24,324 nucleotides of DNA, taken from assembly GCA_038203935.1 (NCBI GenBank), contig JBBRDM010000072.1, positions 1 through 24,324 on the forward strand, given 5' to 3'. The notes beneath the pieces are model-generated. The model ran no database searches, had not been told where the DNA came from, and was given only the letters and a program-made list of their open reading frames with translations. The position numbers were made by a program, and so were the translations under genes. Of this stretch, positions 23,449 to 24,324 are shown piece by piece. Each line of letters begins with the position of its first letter. Position 1 is the first letter of the stretch. The DNA is from JANXSG01 sp038203935. GTDB lineage: Bacteria; Armatimonadota; Chthonomonadetes; Chthonomonadales; Chthonomonadaceae.

Positions 23449-24324
23449 CTAGGGACAGTAGCTCACTTTGATACCATCCTGTTCGAAAGTATTACGAAGC
23501 TGCGTAACCAGCCGCTGCAGGCCGGGGGACACAGACGCGGAAAAACCTACATCGATGATCACCGTGCCAAGGCCATCGGCAATTATTAAATCACTGACGG
23601 ATACACCTCCAGTAACAAATGCGCCTGCCTTCAAACGATGCGCTTCCCAAAGCAGATTTTCGCCCTCTCCATTCCCGCTGGCCACCGCAAGCGACTGTAT
23701 AGGCATACCATTTTGATGATAACATCTTGCCCGAAACTCCTCGCCCAGTTCCAATGCATCATTGACTTGCGATAAAATAGTCTCTATTGAAACTTTCAGC
23801 GGAAGCTCGCCTATCCTGCCGCGCCCATACAATACTCCCGGATTTCGAAGTGGATATATATCATATGCAACTTCTTCGTAGGGATGCGCTTCTAAAACGG
23901 CAGCAACCAGCCCCTTAATATCACGCTCAGGAACTCTCATTTCAAGTCGAATTTCCTTCGCTTTCGCCAGGCTGCCAACTTTTCCTCTGGCAGGGTTAGC
24001 CCCATTATGCGGCAAATATTGACCGGTACCGGAAGTTTGGAATGAGCAGTGTGAATAGCGCCCGATAATGCCTGCGCCTGCTTCTGCTGCGGCCATCTGT
24101 ACACGGGCAGATTCAGTCTCTGGTACGAAGACTACAAATTTATACTCCGTCTCTGCCGCGGTTTGAACGAGGGTTCCTCCCGCAGCCAGACCAAGCTTTT
24201 CGGCCAGACTATCGTCGAACCCACCCGGCGCAGCTGCAAATGCGTTTGAGAGAGCATATAATCCTACTTGCCTCTTAATTAGATGGTTAATTTTGAGTCC
24301 GACTGGTTTGTCTGTACTAATACT
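23449..24324 (-). CDS. Nif3-like (YqfO/YbgI family) protein, partial, metal ligands apparently lost
   Basis: The frame is open to the window edge, so the 5' end is missing; 291 codons are visible. The middle part, YSHCSFQTSGTGQYLPHNGA and later LEAHPYEEVAYDIYPL, is the inserted CutA-like domain of YqfO-type Nif3 proteins. The part before (RQVGLYALSNAFAAAPGGFD) and the end (GGVSVSDLIIADGLGTVIID then VGFSASVSPG) are the two metal-binding stretches. In Nif3 proteins these read YAAHTNLD and DAGH-xxx-E. Here the Asp is Phe (codon at 24238-24240), the His is Phe (23542-23544) and the Glu is Val (23530-23532). The frame and the rest of the fold are intact, so it looks like a conserved non-metal version and not a simple pseudogene. 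Function is unknown. It is codirectional with rpmH, which has its own promoter. Confidence 0.85.
   Translation of the reverse strand, partial: SISTDKPVGLKINHLIKRQVGLYALSNAFAAAPGGFDDSLAEKLGLAAGGTLVQTAAETEYKFVVFVPETESARVQMAAAEAGAGIIGRYSHCSFQTSGTGQYLPHNGANPARGKVGSLAKAKEIRLEMRVPERDIKGLVAAVLEAHPYEEVAYDIYPLRNPGVLYGRGRIGELPLKVSIETILSQVNDALELGEEFRARCYHQNGMPIQSLAVASGNGEGENLLWEAHRLKAGAFVTGGVSVSDLIIADGLGTVIIDVGFSASVSPGLQRLVTQLRNTFEQDGIKVSYCP

Noticed and set aside
1..24324. CRISPR array or complete insertion sequence
   Set aside because: No regularly spaced direct repeats and no transposase-like or integrase-like coding region was seen on either strand.

Overview
This looks like a chromosomal segment of a free-living bacterium with moderate GC. 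Nothing suggests a plasmid or phage. The lineage is not certain. A bL34-RnpA-YidD-YidC-KhpB cluster, a YidC with a TPR-like extracytoplasmic N-terminal region, tandem TPR-glycosyltransferases and frequent TTG starts would suit Armatimonadota or a nearby phylum, but this is inference from gene content. Promoters are ordinary sigma-70 type (TATAAT boxes at 4482, 13512 and 23390) and translation uses AGGAG-type ribosome sites.

Layout. 1-1.7 kb: mtnA and apt on the plus strand, an apparent methylthioadenosine-salvage pair closed by a strong intrinsic terminator. 1.96-3.07 kb: a histone-deacetylase-like (AcuC-type) hydrolase. 3.2-4.5 kb (minus): a RES/Xre-type toxin-antitoxin module with its own promoter. 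4.5-8.1 kb (minus): two ABC exporter half-transporters that probably form an asymmetric heterodimer. 8.2-12.3 kb (minus): two tandem TPR proteins with C-terminal GT9-like glycosyltransferase domains. 12.46-13.27 kb (plus): a short ArgA-type N-acetyltransferase and a 71-residue zinc-ribbon protein, behind a divergent control region with a 12-bp inverted repeat. 13.43-13.5 kb: tRNA-Pro(UGG). 13.57-14.86 kb: a secreted TIM-barrel glycosidase-like protein, then a 394-base non-coding stretch carrying an inverted pair of palindromic repeats. 15.26-16.17 kb (minus): proline dehydrogenase. 16.4-18.04 kb: a small accessory island with a RhuM-family gene between short ORFs that resemble C-terminal scraps of DNA methyltransferases.

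18.1-20.55 kb (plus): proS (with editing domain) and a DUF2993-like protein. 20.56-23.36 kb (minus): rpmH, rnpA, yidD, yidC and khpB/jag in the classic order, with a good promoter before rpmH. rpmH was located directly from the sequence. At the right edge is a Nif3-like gene on the minus strand that runs off the window. Its visible metal-binding positions appear substituted.

Most of the window is housekeeping or ordinary accessory content. The points most worth a second look are the Nif3-like protein without metal ligands, the RhuM locus flanked by two related fragments, the repeat-bounded non-coding element at 14.89-15.21 kb, the tandem TPR-glycosyltransferases, and the palindrome overlapping a -10 box before the ArgA-like gene. 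I found no CRISPR array, no insertion sequence with a transposase, and no clear new multi-gene system.
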